Counted from the stretch's first letter, positions 1 to 6,473 are shown. The stretch: DNA of 10,478 nt from Chitinophagaceae bacterium (GCA_947468255.1 CANIMM010000082.1:1-10478), one strand, 5' to 3'. Notes: generated by a model not told the origin, from the sequence alone. Made by a program: numbers and translations.

Positions 1-29
1 CAAAAGAGCATTTGAATAATATTATTTAT

Positions 30-37
30 TAACTTTA
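30..37 (+). promoter_or_regulatory. Possible -7 box upstream of infC
   Basis: TAACTTTA matches the Bacteroidota -7 element TAnnTTTG at all but the last fixed base and lies about 50 bp before the infC start. A TTTG at 11-14 is only 15 bp upstream, too close for the usual 19-21 bp spacing to the -33 box. This is therefore a weak call. infC may instead be read from a promoter beyond the left edge, for example with thrS, its common upstream neighbour. Confidence 0.25.
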
Positions 38-86
38 AACCAAAAACTGGAGCGCAAGCCCGATATTTTAAAACTAAAATCAATTA

Positions 87-680
87 ATGGCATTTCCACC
101 CAGAGCACCCAGAGGTGCATTTAACCCAAGATTCAGAAAAGAACAACAACAGGAGCATCGCACCAATCACATGATAAGAGTACCTGAGGTACGATTGGTA
201 GGCGAAAATATTGAACCGGGTATTTACCCTGCAGCAGATGCGCTAAAAATGGCGCAAGACCAACAGTTAGATTTAGTAGAAATTTCTCCCGGTGCCAATC
301 CTCCGGTTTGTAAGATCATCGATTACAACAAGTTTTTGTACGATGAGAAGAAAAAGAAAAAAGAAATGAAGGCGAAATCCAAAACCAGTGAGGTGAAGGA
401 AGTTCGTTTTACTCCCAATACAGATGACCACGATTTTGAATTCAAATGCAAACATGCTGAAAAATTTTTACTAGATGGTAATAAAGTAAAAGCACATGTG
501 CAGTTCAAAGGCCGTGCGATCATGTTCAAAGAAAGAGGGGAATTGTTACTACTCAAATTTGCAGACCGACTTAAAGATGTAGGCGCCTTGGAAGGGATGC
601 CTAAAATGGAAGGGAAACGAATGTTGGTAATGTTTGCTCCCAAGAGTCAAAAGAAAGTGAAAAATTCAGACAAATCATAA
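87..680 (+). CDS. infC: Translation initiation factor IF-3
   Basis: IF-3 binds the 30S subunit in the cytoplasm, keeps it apart from 50S and checks start-codon and initiator-tRNA pairing. The 197-residue product shows the full two-domain layout. The N-domain (about 29-85) contains VEISPGANPPVCKIIDY, the family signature. A lysine-rich linker spans about 86-100. The C-domain (about 101-187) contains VKEVRF, FKGRAI and KMEGKRMLVMFAPK. Residues 1-28 are a basic, proline- and glutamine-rich extension before the usual IF-3 start. An alternative ATG exists at residue 29 (171-173), but the reading frame is intact from 87. The start is ATG with no Shine-Dalgarno sequence, as is normal in Bacteroidota. 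infC is often followed by rpmI and rplT; here a hairpin terminator and an opposing gene follow instead. Identification is secure; only the exact start is open. Confidence 0.97.
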   Translation: MAFPPRAPRGAFNPRFRKEQQQEHRTNHMIRVPEVRLVGENIEPGIYPAADALKMAQDQQLDLVEISPGANPPVCKIIDYNKFLYDEKKKKKEMKAKSKTSEVKEVRFTPNTDDHDFEFKCKHAEKFLLDGNKVKAHVQFKGRAIMFKERGELLLLKFADRLKDVGALEGMPKMEGKRMLVMFAPKSQKKVKNSDKS

Positions 681-684
681 ACTT

Positions 685-712
685 AAAAAGGATACCCAGG
701 TATCCTTTTTTT
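685..712. terminator. Bidirectional intrinsic terminator after infC
   Basis: GGATACC (690-696) pairs perfectly with GGTATCC (699-705) across a 2-base centre, so the real loop probably opens by a pair. An A-tract lies at 685-689 and a T-tract at 706-712. The stem begins 9 bases after the infC stop. The A-tract on one side and T-tract on the other let it work on both strands, which suits the convergent infC and DUF3570 genes. Confidence 0.85.
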
Positions 713-714
713 AT

Positions 715-743
715 AAAAAAGAGATGCTAAGCATCTCTTTTTT
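715..743. terminator. Second bidirectional terminator, 13-bp stem
   Basis: A perfect 13-bp stem is formed by 715-727 and 731-743 around the 3-base loop TAA. The GC-containing core GAGATGC/GCATCTC is flanked by an A-tract on the left and a T-tract on the right. It sits immediately after the first terminator, between two convergent genes. It can act as a backup for infC and as a terminator for the leftward DUF3570 cluster. Confidence 0.85.
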
Positions 744-747
744 ATTG

Positions 748-779
748 TGAGCGACTTGCTCATAATTCTATTGATAGAA
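748..779. repeat. Two further small hairpins behind the terminators
   Basis: TGAGC (748-752) pairs with GCTCA (758-762) around a 5-base loop. TTCTA (766-770) pairs with TAGAA (775-779) around a 4-base loop. Neither is followed by a clear T-tract, so they are weak as terminators alone. They continue a run of four hairpins in under 100 bases. Bases 780-877 are AT-rich and show nothing else. Confidence 0.5.
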
Positions 780-877
780 CTTTTACAATTACCCTACACT
801 TCAGAAAAAAATGCAATAAATAATTATTTGAAGTAATAAAAATCAAATGGTCTCCAAAACTTCCTCAACAATTTGGC

Positions 878-2089
878 TTATTTAAATTGAAGGTGCAAAC
901 TCACAATATTTGAATTAAAATTTGTACTTCGAACATAATGTCCATACCTGATCTCAAGCATACTGAAATGAGGATTTCCAAATACACCCTTGGGTGGAGC
1001 AATTCTTACACCTACACCAATAAAATGGCTGTCAAATTTCGATAGATCGTAGTTGCTGGTATAATATGTATCAGTAGGTGCGTGGGACTGATAAGGTGCA
1101 AAATATTTTATTGCAGATTGACTGTAATAGCGATAAAATGGCGTGACAGAAAAGAAAGGTGTTATTTTGAAAGCAGATTCAATGTCAGCCGAATGAGCTG
1201 TTAACCCCCAATCGTCATGATAGAAACGATAAAAAGAACGGATCACAATTTTGTCTCCCAGGAAATAATTAGCCCTCAGTCCAATAGGTATTTTGAACCT
1301 GGAAGAGGGTAAATTTTCTGATTGAACTGTATTGTTATTCATATATACCCGATGAAAGGGCAAACTCAAGTATCCCTTTTGCCAGGCAAGGTCAAGCATA
1401 AATAATAACTGTAATTTTTGATTTACAATCTGTGAATACGTAAGCGATCCACTCAATGAATTTCTCGATGACGTTGGATAATCATGTTCCCTATTTCGAC
1501 CTGAACTATTGTTAGACGTCCTCAATTCAATGGGTAAAATCAATGAAACCTGGTCAAGATAAGCCTGGGCCTTGAACCCAAATTCACGGTTATTGTTACT
1601 CGATTTTTTAGAAAAATTAAAACCCATTCCGAAAGACTGGTAATCAAATTCTTTTGAAGCAGATGCATTCAATCCAAAGCCATTGCCCTTTTTATCATTT
1701 TCAACCAACCAAGAAACGGAGGGGTATACCCTGACATCATGAGAGGAGGCAGAAGAATTCGCTTTTAAATCTATTTGATCAGAAGATGCAGAGGAATAGG
1801 TATCAATTCCCCCTTCCAAAGTAAAGGTATGCTTACGGTAACGCTTATCGTATTTCGCAAATTTGATGTCAATGATATTGGCAAAATCTGTTAGCCTTTC
1901 AGTACCAACCCCACCGGTTACAGAAGAATTATTTCCATTTTGATGGTAGTAACTACTCACAAAGTTTATTTCCTCCAATGCCAGTTTGCGATCTTTATAT
2001 TGTGTAGAATCCTGTACAGGAGTAGTTTGCGCAAACATGGCCAGCAGATTCAAGTACAAACCAACTAACACTAAACATATTTTCTTCAT
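878..2089 (-). CDS. DUF3570 family protein, probable outer-membrane beta-barrel
   Basis: The product is 403 residues, about the usual length for the DUF3570 family, whose biochemical function is unknown. A signal peptide covers residues 1-20 and ends AMFA before Gln21. Family-like stretches follow: SVTGGVGTE (about 56-64) and a GGIDTYSSASSDQID segment (about 93-107). The rest is alternating hydrophobic and polar strands rich in Tyr, Phe, Ser and Asn, as in outer-membrane barrels, and the chain ends in LHLQFK. There is no enzyme motif. It is the last gene of the leftward cluster, starting 56 bp after the DUF4266 stop. From memory, DUF4266 and DUF3570 genes often sit together, so shared function is likely. 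The barrel call is inferred from composition. The start was chosen because the signal peptide begins there. Confidence 0.85.
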   Translation of the reverse strand: MKKICLVLVGLYLNLLAMFAQTTPVQDSTQYKDRKLALEEINFVSSYYHQNGNNSSVTGGVGTERLTDFANIIDIKFAKYDKRYRKHTFTLEGGIDTYSSASSDQIDLKANSSASSHDVRVYPSVSWLVENDKKGNGFGLNASASKEFDYQSFGMGFNFSKKSSNNNREFGFKAQAYLDQVSLILPIELRTSNNSSGRNREHDYPTSSRNSLSGSLTYSQIVNQKLQLLFMLDLAWQKGYLSLPFHRVYMNNNTVQSENLPSSRFKIPIGLRANYFLGDKIVIRSFYRFYHDDWGLTAHSADIESAFKITPFFSVTPFYRYYSQSAIKYFAPYQSHAPTDTYYTSNYDLSKFDSHFIGVGVRIAPPKGVFGNPHFSMLEIRYGHYVRSTNFNSNIVSLHLQFK

Positions 2090-2145
2090 TGCTTATTTTT
2101 AAAAATACATAGGACAAATGATTGATTCGCATACGGGATACCCCA

Positions 2146-2373
2146 CTAATTACATCCACATCCCCCACCCGTTTTACCGCCATTTGCTCCAGAAGCCCCT
2201 TCACGATAAGATTGAAAACTCATTTCTGTTTTTTGAATTTTTCGGCTTCCCAATACCATTTCTGCATCATTCAATCTGCCTTTTTGATACTCCTTCACCG
2301 TAGTACAGGAACTGGCCAAAAAGATCATAGTAAAAAACAAAACAACCAAACAACTGAATTTTTTTATTGACAT
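2146..2373 (-). CDS. DUF4266 small lipoprotein with C-terminal Cys-Gly-Cys-Asn
   Basis: The product is 75 residues. A lysine-bearing N-terminus and hydrophobic stretch lead to the lipobox-like LASSC, with the lipidated Cys at 23. Next comes TTVKEYQKGRLNDAEMVL, the conserved DUF4266 core, then a SYREGASGA segment and a glycine-rich tail ending GGGCGCN. The reading frame could start 20 codons upstream at 2433, but the ATG at 2371-2373 puts the signal peptide at the N-terminus, so it is preferred. The mature protein would be about 53 residues, membrane-anchored, with only two other cysteines, both at the extreme C-terminus. This suggests metal binding, a thiol relay or a modified peptide; none of these is shown. 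It lies between the Rieske gene (79 bp) and the DUF3570 gene (56 bp). Confidence 0.88.
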   Translation of the reverse strand: MSIKKFSCLVVLFFTMIFLASSCTTVKEYQKGRLNDAEMVLGSRKIQKTEMSFQSYREGASGANGGKTGGGCGCN

Positions 2374-2452
2374 ATTCTTGTAGAAATTACTTACGTTGAA
2401 AAACATTTTTGCAATACCGCATCTACTAATCAACTCATAAAATTATCGCAGT

Positions 2453-2881
2453 TTAGGAATACACTCTCAAAATATTCCCGCTTAATGATGTATTATACTG
2501 CTGCAAAGCTGCAGAAGCAGGACCACCAGTAACGGCACCTGAATTGGAAAAAGTGGCACCATGAGATGCGCAATAAAACCGCTGGTTGGTTCCCTCGTAC
2601 CGAACCGCTGCCCCTTGGTGCGTGCAAGTTTGAGATACAGCAATATAATTACCTGCCGTAGTTCTCGCAACAATTATACCACCCGAATACACATATCCAC
2701 CTGCGGTGCCAAGTGCCAAATTTGCTGGCTGAGTTAAGTCTAGACTAATATTTACATTAGAAGGAGCTGTTGGTACATTAGCTTCTCCTACAGCTGATTT
2801 GGAGCAACTACCCATACAAACGGCAGCAAGAGCAGAAGCTGAACCCAATCCAATTAACGATAAAAATTCTTTTCTTTCCAT
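2453..2881 (-). CDS. Exported Rieske 2Fe-2S protein, probable lipoprotein
   Basis: The 142-residue product has both halves of the Rieske cluster site. CTHQG (86-90) supplies Cys86 and His88, and CASHGATF (104-111) supplies Cys104 and His107. The extra cysteines that form a disulfide in cytochrome bc1/b6f Rieske proteins are replaced by Ala91 and Ser106. The fold is therefore closer to the small ferredoxin-like or oxygenase-type Rieske domains. The N-terminus (MERKEFLSLIGLG) is a signal sequence with a lipobox-like MGSC (Cys26). Its RK pair recalls Tat signals but lacks the twin arginines. The frame opens 16 codons earlier (2929), but that start falls within the loop of an inverted repeat and would bury the signal, so the ATG at 2879-2881 was used. 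The likely role is an electron carrier on the periplasmic face of a membrane; its partner is unknown. Confidence 0.9.
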   Translation of the reverse strand: MERKEFLSLIGLGSASALAAVCMGSCSKSAVGEANVPTAPSNVNISLDLTQPANLALGTAGGYVYSGGIIVARTTAGNYIAVSQTCTHQGAAVRYEGTNQRFYCASHGATFSNSGAVTGGPASAALQQYNTSLSGNILRVYS

Positions 2882-2907
2882 ATTGTTGAAAATAGTTGAG
2901 TAAAATA

Positions 2908-2946
2908 TTGCATCGAAATGGATATTCAAAACCCATTTCGATGCAA
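2908..2946. repeat. Perfect 14-bp inverted repeat before the Rieske gene
   Basis: Bases 2908-2921 (TTGCATCGAAATGG) are the exact reverse complement of 2933-2946, with an 11-base loop. It lies between the DUF4382 stop (2968) and the Rieske start (2881). On the minus strand it is followed by ATATTTTA rather than a clean T-tract, so it is not a classic terminator. It could attenuate transcription, protect the mRNA end, or be a protein-binding site. A 7-of-8 match to a -7 box (minus strand TTACTTTG, 2944-2951) overlaps its edge. Confidence 0.7.
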
Positions 2947-2967
2947 AGTAAATTCATTACAAATGTT

Positions 2968-3843
2968 CTATTTTGTTAAAATTACAGGAGGGATAATTTT
3001 TTCAACACCCTTCAAAAGCTGAACATTCAATAAAGTGGTATCTCGGTATCCATTCGAACCTTTGAATAAAACACTATAAGTCCCCTCTTTGAGCCCCCTT
3101 ATTTTAAATACACCATTCGGATGGGGAATAGCATTGGCAGTATCAGTAGCATTATATACCGTCACTAAAGGGGCAGCTTCTGCCGGAAGAACATTTCCTT
3201 TTACCCTTGCAAAATTATTGTCACAAAAAGGACGTAATACAGGCCGCAGATAATATTGTCCCGCAAGGGATACGATTGACCTGCTGATATCAAAATCAAT
3301 CCACAATGAGGTTTGTCCAAATACTGCTTCATGATGGTGTAAGCCATTAATTTTTACATACAAATAATTATTGGTGCCTGGCAGCAAATTTAAAGGGTAT
3401 GCAACCCCTGCCATCCGAAGTGAATTATCAGTTCCCAATGTAATCCGGATTTTTCGAATGGTTCCATTGATAGTAACCGTTCCAAGTAAAGTATCGATCC
3501 CGTTCTTTAATTTGGAAACATTATAAATTCCTGGAGTAATTTGTAAAGTGTCCCAATTACCAAATTCATCCCGGCCCTTATGATCATCATCTCGGTCATT
3601 GTCATTGTCACCAAAATGATCGTCGCGTTTGTGATGATCGCTGGTATCCAATTTTACTTCTACATATTTAATATCAATATATACAGAATCATAAGGACTT
3701 GGATCATCAGTAAGGTACAAAGAAAGCCGCTGGCTTGCTGCTGGCATAGCAGAAGAATCCTCCTTTTTACAGGCTGTAATCAATACCGCGAAAAGAAATG
3801 AAACTAGACTTAATGTACGGAGGAGTTTTTTGTTGAATTTCAT
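2968..3843 (-). CDS. DUF4382 lipoprotein with Asp/His-rich insert
   Basis: The product is 291 residues. A signal peptide ends in LITAC, with likely lipidated Cys25 followed by KKED. From about residue 38 the sequence follows the DUF4382 pattern: RLSLYLTDDPSPYDSVYI, a WDTLQ strand near 97, the KLKNGIDTLLG segment (111-121), then IRKIRITLG (129-137). An insert at about 67-94 interrupts the first part and is almost all Asp, His, Arg, Lys and Asn. The C-terminal part (about 213-291) looks like a carboxypeptidase-regulatory-type beta-sandwich (VKGNVLP, GVFKIRGLKEGTYSVLFKG). The frame opens 10 codons earlier (3873), but the ATG at 3841-3843 places the signal peptide correctly. It is first in the leftward four-gene cluster. 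Family function is unknown; surface or periplasmic ligand or metal binding is an inference. Confidence 0.87.
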   Translation of the reverse strand: MKFNKKLLRTLSLVSFLFAVLITACKKEDSSAMPAASQRLSLYLTDDPSPYDSVYIDIKYVEVKLDTSDHHKRDDHFGDNDNDRDDDHKGRDEFGNWDTLQITPGIYNVSKLKNGIDTLLGTVTINGTIRKIRITLGTDNSLRMAGVAYPLNLLPGTNNYLYVKINGLHHHEAVFGQTSLWIDFDISRSIVSLAGQYYLRPVLRPFCDNNFARVKGNVLPAEAAPLVTVYNATDTANAIPHPNGVFKIRGLKEGTYSVLFKGSNGYRDTTLLNVQLLKGVEKIIPPVILTK

Positions 3844-3897
3844 AATTTTATTTTTAAATGATAAAAATTTCACCTAATCAACTTAACAATAACTATG

Positions 3898-3927
3898 CTA
3901 AAATTTTAGGATATCTATCTGATAGAT
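3898..3927. promoter_or_regulatory. Two adjacent palindromes upstream of the DUF4382 gene
   Basis: CTAAAATTTTAG (3898-3909) is a perfect 12-bp palindrome. ATCTATCTGATAGAT (3913-3927) is a perfect 7-bp inverted repeat around a central T. They are 3 bp apart and 54-84 bp before the start of the first gene in the cluster, where a promoter or operator would be expected. I found no convincing TAnnTTTG box here, and AT-rich DNA gives palindromes by chance, so the regulatory role is tentative. Confidence 0.35.
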
Positions 3928-4564
3928 TTATTTATCGAAAGTTTAAAACCTTGTAAAGATTTTTTTAAAAGCAGTAACCATGCTATTTATCAGCGGCTAT
4001 ACCGATTAACTACCAATAGCTGAAGAAATTTTATTTTAACATTTATTTAAGTTGCTAATCCAAAGAATAGTTCACTTGGATGACTGCATCAAAAAAATAA
4101 ATGAACTAGCTACTGGTTGTAATAATGATGCCCTAGTAAATTAAATGAGTACCAGATTCTCGATTTTGCAATTGTAATAATATATTCAGGCTTGATTAAA
4201 CCTTTCTATGTTTGAATTGTCAAAGAAAAAATCAGGATTGGAAAATAATATTATCCCACAACGATGACATTCTATTGTCTACTTTAACCAAACTATTTAT
4301 GAAAACAATACAACTAAGCTGGGAATTCACCCTTGCTGTTCTGATTTACCTAGTGACGGGGAGATATGTTATCACTAATAATATTTTGTAGCGCTATAAA
4401 TGAAGGCAATTCATACAGCTACCCGATGGTTTGCTTTACAACAATACTGTGTTCATCATTAAATGGCTAGGTTGTTGCATTTTAGCAAGTAGGAATAAAT
4501 GATGAATCCACTACCGGTCGGAGAAAATAAATGACTTGAAAAAAATCTAACAATCCAAAGACGA
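3928..4564. other. Long stretch without a convincing gene; possible decayed frame
   Basis: Together with the palindromes this stretch makes a 721-bp gap between the DUF4382 and thioredoxin-like genes, unusually long for this window. One plus-strand frame, 4299-4502, is suggestive. ATG at 4299 opens 30 codons starting MKTIQLSWEF, with a hydrophobic stretch, ending at TAG (4389-4391). A TGA follows at 4401-4403. The same frame then runs open to 4500-4502 with a second hydrophobic stretch (TVFIIKWLGCCILA). This could be a short membrane peptide, the remains of a two-helix membrane protein, or chance. A plus-strand TATGTTTG at 4207-4214 matches the -7 box but has no -33 partner. I see no RNA gene or strong hairpin. 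Confidence 0.3.
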
Positions 4565-5092
4565 TTACCAGCTGGCAGTAAAGCCTTTCAGATAATCGGG
4601 GAAATTTTTAGTTTTATAAAAACCGTCACCAAAAAATTTGAGGGGAGATTCTATTTCTTTTGGCTTTAAATATCCGGCCAAAGGCGCAGGATTTGCTTCG
4701 AGTGAACTAAAAAAAACCGTGGTCGGATAACCCATTTGTCCATTTAAGAAATACGCCGCCAACTCATTCGCTTTATACTGTGCCATATATCCATATTTTT
4801 TTCCATTCCATTCTAGGGGTTCTTTAGCTTCAGCATCCAACTTAACCGCATAATATTTCTCATTGATATAAGCTGCTACTTGATCATTGCTATAGGTCTC
4901 CTTATCCATTACCTTACACCAACCACACCAACTGGTATACACATCCACAATAATTGGTTTAGGCTTTTTTTTATAAGCCAGCTGCATTTCTTCAATACTC
5001 AACCAATGCACTTTGTCCTTTTCCGTAATTTTGAAAGAAGTGAAAACAAACGCAATTATGAAAACTATAAAAAAAACGTTAACCTTTTTCAT
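4565..5092 (-). CDS. Exported thioredoxin-like protein with CGWC motif
   Basis: The product is 175 residues. Residues 1-20 form an N-terminal hydrophobic signal without a lipobox Cys, so it is probably periplasmic, either released or anchored. The thioredoxin fold starts with IIVDVYTSWCGWCKVMDKETY; the active-site cysteines are Cys56 and Cys59. The cis-proline loop is GYPTTVFF (Pro123). The WCGWCK plus ETY context is typical of Thioredoxin_7/DUF255-like proteins rather than TlpA or classical TrxA. The long segment between motif and cis-proline (residues 60-122) also fits that group. Likely role is thiol-disulfide exchange or reduction on exported proteins. It is divergent from ubiX, with 46 bp between the starts. 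Same strand and redox character link it loosely to the Rieske/DUF4266 cluster, but the 721-bp gap argues against one operon. Confidence 0.88.
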   Translation of the reverse strand: MKKVNVFFIVFIIAFVFTSFKITEKDKVHWLSIEEMQLAYKKKPKPIIVDVYTSWCGWCKVMDKETYSNDQVAAYINEKYYAVKLDAEAKEPLEWNGKKYGYMAQYKANELAAYFLNGQMGYPTTVFFSSLEANPAPLAGYLKPKEIESPLKFFGDGFYKTKNFPDYLKGFTASW

Positions 5093-5138
5093 ACAATAAT
5101 TGTTTAGTAGCTTACATACCTAAATAACTACAAAGTAA

Positions 5139-5696
5139 ATGAATAAAATCGTTATTGCTATCACTGGAGCAAGTGGATCCATCTATGCAAAAGTACTATT
5201 AGATAAATTACTAGCCATCCCTGCCCAATGGGATGAGCTTTCGGTAATACTAACTGAAAATGCAAAAGAGGTCTGGAAAACTGAATTAGACAACAGCAGT
5301 TACCTAAATTATCCGATAAAGTACTACACGCAACAGGATTTTATGGCTCCTTTTGCCTCTGGCAGCGGGCAATATAATACCATGATCATTATCCCCTGCA
5401 GCATGGGTACTCTGGGAAGAATCTCTACCGGCATCAGCAATGACCTCATTTCAAGAGCTGCGGATGTTGTTTTAAAAGAAAGAAGGAAATTAATTTGTGT
5501 GGTTAGAGACACTCCATATAATCTGGTACATATCCGCAATATGGAAACCATTACATTGGCTGGAGGTATCATTGCACCAGCTACCCCCTCCTTTTACAGT
5601 AAACCATCCACTATTGAAGAAGTAGCCGCAACAGTGGTTGACAGGGTCCTTGACTTAGCAGGCCTAGATATCAAAACTTATAGATGGGGCAAATAA
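5139..5696 (+). CDS. ubiX: UbiX-type flavin prenyltransferase
   Basis: UbiX joins a dimethylallyl group to FMN to make prenylated FMN, the cofactor of UbiD-type decarboxylases; it acts in the cytoplasm. The 185-residue product is full length. It shows the N-terminal flavoprotein start IAITGASGS (6-14), the conserved PCSMGTLGRISTGISNDLISRAADV (86-110), the ERRKLICVVRDTPYN segment (114-128) and the C-terminal TVVDRVLDLAGL (166-176). The usual RETP motif reads RDTP here (Asp124), a conservative change. Bacteroidota use menaquinone, so the enzyme probably supports an MqnP/UbiD-like or aromatic-acid decarboxylase rather than ubiquinone synthesis. No ubiD is in view. It is divergent from the thioredoxin-like gene and converges on lolA, with 72 bp and no strong terminator between. 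Confidence 0.95.
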   Translation: MNKIVIAITGASGSIYAKVLLDKLLAIPAQWDELSVILTENAKEVWKTELDNSSYLNYPIKYYTQQDFMAPFASGSGQYNTMIIIPCSMGTLGRISTGISNDLISRAADVVLKERRKLICVVRDTPYNLVHIRNMETITLAGGIIAPATPSFYSKPSTIEEVAATVVDRVLDLAGLDIKTYRWGK

Positions 5697-5768
5697 AAAT
5701 GCAAAAAATCAGGATATAGTTGAAAGGAATTATCAACTGTAACAAGCCAAATCGAATAATCGAAAGGA

Positions 5769-6434
5769 TTACCGTAAATCCACTACCTCAACACCCGGAT
5801 ATTTCTTTGCATCAAACAAAAATTGGGCATCGCTAACCATTGTACTAGTATTCATATTGGAAATGTCATACATATAAATATTACCGGTTTTTTCAAAAAT
5901 CTTAGTACTTGAAATAGTCTGGCTTTTCTTGTCAATATTTAGCAACACTTTAAAAAAAGGTTTGCTCTTATCAATGGGTGTCAATTCAATTTGTTGCACT
6001 GTTTTCCCCCCTACCTTAACGTCCTCATTCAACTTATATAAAAAATCTTTATCGTAGAAATTAGTGAACATTTTTTGAGGCGTAATTGAATTAGCTGAAG
6101 GGTCAATTTTGGTAATTGTTAACTCATTGGTAGATTTATCGAAGGTTGAAATAATGCTCCCATCACAAAAAATCTCTTGCCCCGTTACACTGATACGGTA
6201 TTTGAGCCCTTTCATAAACACCGTTCCTGTCTTGGCACCGAGGTTTTTACCAGAATTATTTTCAATTTTTAGCGAAAAAGAGGATTGTACCGACTTGAAT
6301 GTTTTGAACTTTGTACTAACCGCATCTAATATTTTTTTAGCCCCCGGATCATTTTTTACAACGTCCTTCGTTTGGGCTTTTACTGATAGCAAGCAAACCA
6401 ATAATGAAATAACACAGGTAAAAATATTTTTCAT
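5769..6434 (-). CDS. lolA: LolA-like outer-membrane lipoprotein carrier
   Basis: LolA proteins carry lipoproteins across the periplasm from the LolCDE release complex to the outer membrane. The 221-residue product has a signal peptide (1-20, ending SVKA before Gln21). A LolA-like half-barrel follows: KKILDAVSTKFKTFKSVQSSFSLKI near the start, GTVFMKGLKYRISVTGQEIFCDG (70-92), then STFDKSTNELTIT, and a strand-rich second half ending YPGVEVVDLR. The frame opens 6 codons earlier (6452), but the ATG at 6432-6434 gives a clean signal peptide and lies about 40 bp after a good -7 box. It is on the same strand as pyrG, 149 bp downstream, probably with its own promoter. The many exported lipoproteins nearby would be typical cargo. 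The family is confident; whether it is the main LolA of the cell is unknown. Confidence 0.88.
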   Translation of the reverse strand: MKNIFTCVISLLVCLLSVKAQTKDVVKNDPGAKKILDAVSTKFKTFKSVQSSFSLKIENNSGKNLGAKTGTVFMKGLKYRISVTGQEIFCDGSIISTFDKSTNELTITKIDPSANSITPQKMFTNFYDKDFLYKLNEDVKVGGKTVQQIELTPIDKSKPFFKVLLNIDKKSQTISSTKIFEKTGNIYMYDISNMNTSTMVSDAQFLFDAKKYPGVEVVDLR

Positions 6435-6473
6435 TTGATTGTATTTTATCACAGTCTACTGTTTTGTATTCTG

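Noticed and set aside
2122..2370. Rightward open frames opposite the DUF4266 gene
   Set aside because: They are antisense shadows; the leftward frame has a lipobox, the family core and the conserved Cys-Gly-Cys-Asn end.
4207..4214. TATGTTTG as a promoter for the 4299 frame
   Set aside because: It matches the -7 box but has no TTTG at 19-21 bp upstream, and the downstream frame is doubtful.
5093..5103. ACAATAATTGT palindrome next to the thioredoxin-like start
   Set aside because: Eleven AT-rich bases are easily expected by chance, and no second copy supports an operator.
5718..5738. AGTTGA/TCAACT hairpin between convergent ubiX and lolA
   Set aside because: A 6-bp AT-rich stem with a 9-base loop and no T-tract; too weak to call a terminator.
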